DNA of 14,972 nucleotides, from NCBI GenBank assembly GCA_030621685.1, contig JAUXHF010000014.1:1-14972 (forward strand), given 5' to 3'. The DNA is from Spirochaetota bacterium. GTDB taxonomy: Bacteria; Spirochaetota; UBA12135; COTS27. Under the pieces are notes generated by a model. The model worked only from the letters and a program-made list of their open reading frames with translations. It did no database searches and had not been told where the DNA came from. The position numbers and the translations under genes are program-made. This document shows positions 12,552-14,972 of the stretch, piece by piece (position 1 is the first letter of the stretch; each line of letters starts with the position of its first letter).

Positions 12552-14972
12552 TTATGCGTAAAGCGGAGACTTGCTAGCAATAAAGTCCATAGCATACCGA
12601 AGCCAAGGGAGGAAATCAGCTTGTTTCTTTATCATTTTCAAAAAGAGCAGCCTTCGGAGAAAGTATTCATATTCAAAACTTCCCGGCTCGGGAACTTCCA
12701 TATCCAAAGCATTTCCGCGAACGATTCGTAAGGCGTTAATAATATTTCTAAAAAACTTATATGTCCAACGCAGTTTCTTGTATAGCGCCTCATCAAAAAC
12801 GCCTATAGCCAGAAGTCTTTTTAAGGCTTCTAGAGTGTTAGGATGTACAATCCACTTATCTTTTCTGCCATGGAGCATGATCATTTTTTGTACAAAATAT
12901 TCCAAGTCTGCAAGGCCCCCTGGCGAAAATTTCAAATTGATTTTCCCCTTAACACAGTTTTTAGCAATTTGGGCTTTACGTAAACGTAGCCCTTCCTCGA
13001 CATCGAAGGGTTTGGGTGAAAGCAAAAAATCATCTCTAAGCAGATAGAGTTTTCGCACCAATTTTTTATTTCCATAAATGGCTCGCAGCCGAATAAGCGC
13101 CATGCGTTCATAGCTCATCACATGCTTATTGGCTACCGTATAATATTCAGCGAACCTGTTTAACGAGACAGCAATTTTCGAACCCTCGCCATCTGGTCTT
13201 AGCCTAAAATCTAATTCGAAAATTCCATTTTTCTTACTCTGGATAGCTTTCGGGAAATTCCGCCCAATTTCAGCAAAAAAATCATGGGCCTTTTGAATTT
13301 CCAATCTCTGTGCTTCCTTATCCTGCTTAGCTGGTAAAGTTTTTTGGGCAGCCAGCAGCTGGGCAGTATCATCTTGGGCATTTGAAGAAACGAAGGAGGT
13401 GGCCGGCTCATCAGAAAAAAAAGGTTGATACACAAACATTATTTCTATATCCGAAGAGTATCCCATCTCCATGCCGCCCCATTTCCCCAAGGCTAACAAG
13501 GCAACATGGCCGGGAGCTTTCTCCAATGAATATTTTTTCAGCATAGCTCTTTCTAATATTTTGTAGGCTCTTGCAAGAATAACATCTGCCAGCAAGCTAA
13601 GTTCTAAACAGAATTTCTCGAACACTTTTTGTCTGCCGCCAAGAAAGCGCATATCTATTCGAAAAAGTTGCTGGTCTTTAAATTGATTAAGCCCCTTAAG
13701 CTGCGTTGTCATATCTATCGCAGTTTTTTTTAGCTCTTTTTTTGGCCGCATGGCTTCTCCCGATAGCCTTAGCAATTCTTCTTTGCTGTAGGGCTTATCG
13801 ATAAACTGGCTTTTGGCAAGGTAGTTCATAAGGTTCATAGATTGGCTATGGAAAAAATCCTCAAACATATACGAGCTGGTGCCAAGCAAGCTGGCAAGTT
13901 TCTTAGGCAGAGGGCCGCCGCCAAAAAACCTATTAAAGGTCTTTTCGGCATTCTCTGTTAACGTTGGTATAAGTTTCACAAACTGCTCAAAAGCCAAACG
14001 AGGGTTGGGCGCAAAAACAAGGAAATATGAAAAATGTTTTAACAGTAAAATAGTCGTCTTAATTTCTTGCAGGCGCTGCGGGTTTTGCACTTTACTGCCG
14101 TTTTTTTCAGTAATATAAAAATGGTTTTCTATCGCCGAATCCTTAGTGCTAAACCAAAGTTTAGCGATGTTAAAATTTCTTGCCGAAAGCGATTGCGTAA
14201 AATGATAAAGAAATAAAAAACTGTCTTCGCTTTTTATGTCTAAGATGGTGTACAAAACATGAGAATCATTATCAATAGTAATTTGAATATGCTTGACAAA
14301 CTGGGCAGAAGAATTTTTCTTCATAAGCGGCAAGGTTGCCAGAAAAAGCGCCTCTCTTACATGGCTTTCTTTCTTCGTGAGTTGCAGCCCCAGCAGCGTT
14401 GTAAGTTTCTCTTGGAAAAGCAAGCTCGAAAAATTTTTAGCAAACTTTTTGCTCTTAAAACGCCCTTTCATTAAACACATAAGAAAGATATCCGGCTTAT
14501 CTTGTTTTTCATGTAAAGAAAGCCCTTTGGATTTCATAGGCTTGTTTCTCTGCGCTTGCAAAAATGGCGTTCTTCCTACAAGGCTTAAGGCCGAAGGTCT
14601 TCGATAAAAGTTTTTTTCTCTCTCGGCTGCATCGGCTTGTACCTTGACATAGGCAAAAGATTTCCCTTCTAAAATATTGATGCCAAAACTAGATACCACA
14701 CCCGAAATTATCGAAAAAGCCCCCAGGCAATCAAGCGCGGCTACCTCTAGCGACATGCTATCTTTGTTTAGAGAAACCTCTGCATGTAATGGTTTTTGTA
14801 AACTTAGCTTGCTAAGTACGTTGACATGCTTTAAAATACCTTGCGCCGAGAAACTCAAAAAGTAATCACTTTCCAGTTTGGCCACATGCTCTTGCAAGAA
14901 AGCTAGTGTTTTTAGAGGCCTTTCATTATCTTCTGAATTTGACTTCAATGATTCTTCAAGAATTTTTTCTAC
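12552..14972 (-). CDS. GlnE-type nucleotidyltransferase with ACT-like N-terminal segments (5' end beyond the window)
   Basis: The frame is open to the window edge, so the N-terminus is missing; residues here count from a TTG at 14948, which is probably not the true start. The C-terminal half matches one adenylyltransferase unit of GlnE, which modifies glutamine synthetase: ALGKWGGMEMGYSSDIEIMF (486-505), FELDFRLRPDGEGS (577-590), YYTVANKHVMSYERMALIR (602-620) and KFSPGGLADLEYFVQKM (673-689). GlnE has two such units; only one is visible. In the nucleotidyltransferase D-x-D pair the second residue is Glu (D500-I-E502). The N-terminal half has two ACT-like stretches (about 73-105 and 218-280, the second with VLYTILDI and HFYIT), as in GlnD-type regulators. 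The substrate is unknown; regulatory nucleotidylation in response to a small-molecule signal is inferred. No glnA or PII gene is in view. Stop is TAA at 12552. Confidence 0.75.
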   Translation of the reverse strand, partial: VEKILEESLKSNSEDNERPLKTLAFLQEHVAKLESDYFLSFSAQGILKHVNVLSKLSLQKPLHAEVSLNKDSMSLEVAALDCLGAFSIISGVVSSFGINILEGKSFAYVKVQADAAEREKNFYRRPSALSLVGRTPFLQAQRNKPMKSKGLSLHEKQDKPDIFLMCLMKGRFKSKKFAKNFSSLLFQEKLTTLLGLQLTKKESHVREALFLATLPLMKKNSSAQFVKHIQITIDNDSHVLYTILDIKSEDSFLFLYHFTQSLSARNFNIAKLWFSTKDSAIENHFYITEKNGSKVQNPQRLQEIKTTILLLKHFSYFLVFAPNPRLAFEQFVKLIPTLTENAEKTFNRFFGGGPLPKKLASLLGTSSYMFEDFFHSQSMNLMNYLAKSQFIDKPYSKEELLRLSGEAMRPKKELKKTAIDMTTQLKGLNQFKDQQLFRIDMRFLGGRQKVFEKFCLELSLLADVILARAYKILERAMLKKYSLEKAPGHVALLALGKWGGMEMGYSSDIEIMFVYQPFFSDEPATSFVSSNAQDDTAQLLAAQKTLPAKQDKEAQRLEIQKAHDFFAEIGRNFPKAIQSKKNGIFELDFRLRPDGEGSKIAVSLNRFAEYYTVANKHVMSYERMALIRLRAIYGNKKLVRKLYLLRDDFLLSPKPFDVEEGLRLRKAQIAKNCVKGKINLKFSPGGLADLEYFVQKMIMLHGRKDKWIVHPNTLEALKRLLAIGVFDEALYKKLRWTYKFFRNIINALRIVRGNALDMEVPEPGSFEYEYFLRRLLFLKMIKKQADFLPWLRYAMDFIASKSPLYA

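Overview
The window looks like a spirochaete (Treponema/Spirochaeta-like) chromosome, AT-rich overall. The best lineage signal is the protein at 3446-5680, which matches by recall the long N-terminal extension of spirochaetal GreA (KOW-like segment, then an H-M-S-L-x-x-A block). The LarA-family protein with the pattern FSIGQVMPHE...NYTKN also resembles Treponema homologues. All assignments rest on motif recognition; no database search was possible. Shine-Dalgarno signals are often weak, and starts include TTG.

Layout. 1-349 is an AT-rich leader with no convincing gene. 350-3019 (+) encodes two D-Ala-D-Ala ligase-type ATP-grasp modules in one 889-residue chain. It converges, with six bases between stop codons, on a minus-strand unit (6704 to 3026): an unrecognised helical/TPR-like protein, the GreA-extension protein without a GreA domain, and FolB. 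A 440-bp gap (6705-7144) holds a candidate promoter and a 26-bp tandem repeat. 7145-8518 (-) is a LarA-family (nickel-pincer racemase/epimerase) protein, preceded by a possible 35-codon leader ORF and short repeats. 11934 to 8772 (-) is an apparent operon pssA - hldA - leuB, closed by an almost ideal intrinsic terminator whose loop contains the leuB stop codon. Upstream is a 617-bp gap with a possible frameshifted small gene, about four copies of a 27-bp minisatellite and an extended -10 promoter motif. 12552-14972 (-) is a GlnE-type nucleotidyltransferase with ACT-like N-terminal segments, cut by the window edge.

How the genes fit together. The mix is envelope and housekeeping: D-Ala-D-X ligation (peptidoglycan), phosphatidylserine synthesis, ADP-heptose kinase, folate (FolB), leucine (LeuB) and a GlnE-like regulator. 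The most interesting observation is that the two ligase modules differ at the position of E. coli DdlB Tyr216: Tyr in the first, Phe in the second. Phe there is known to permit D-Ala-D-lactate formation. A protein of the lactate-racemase family is encoded about 4 kb away. A link between the two is a hypothesis, not a demonstrated pathway.
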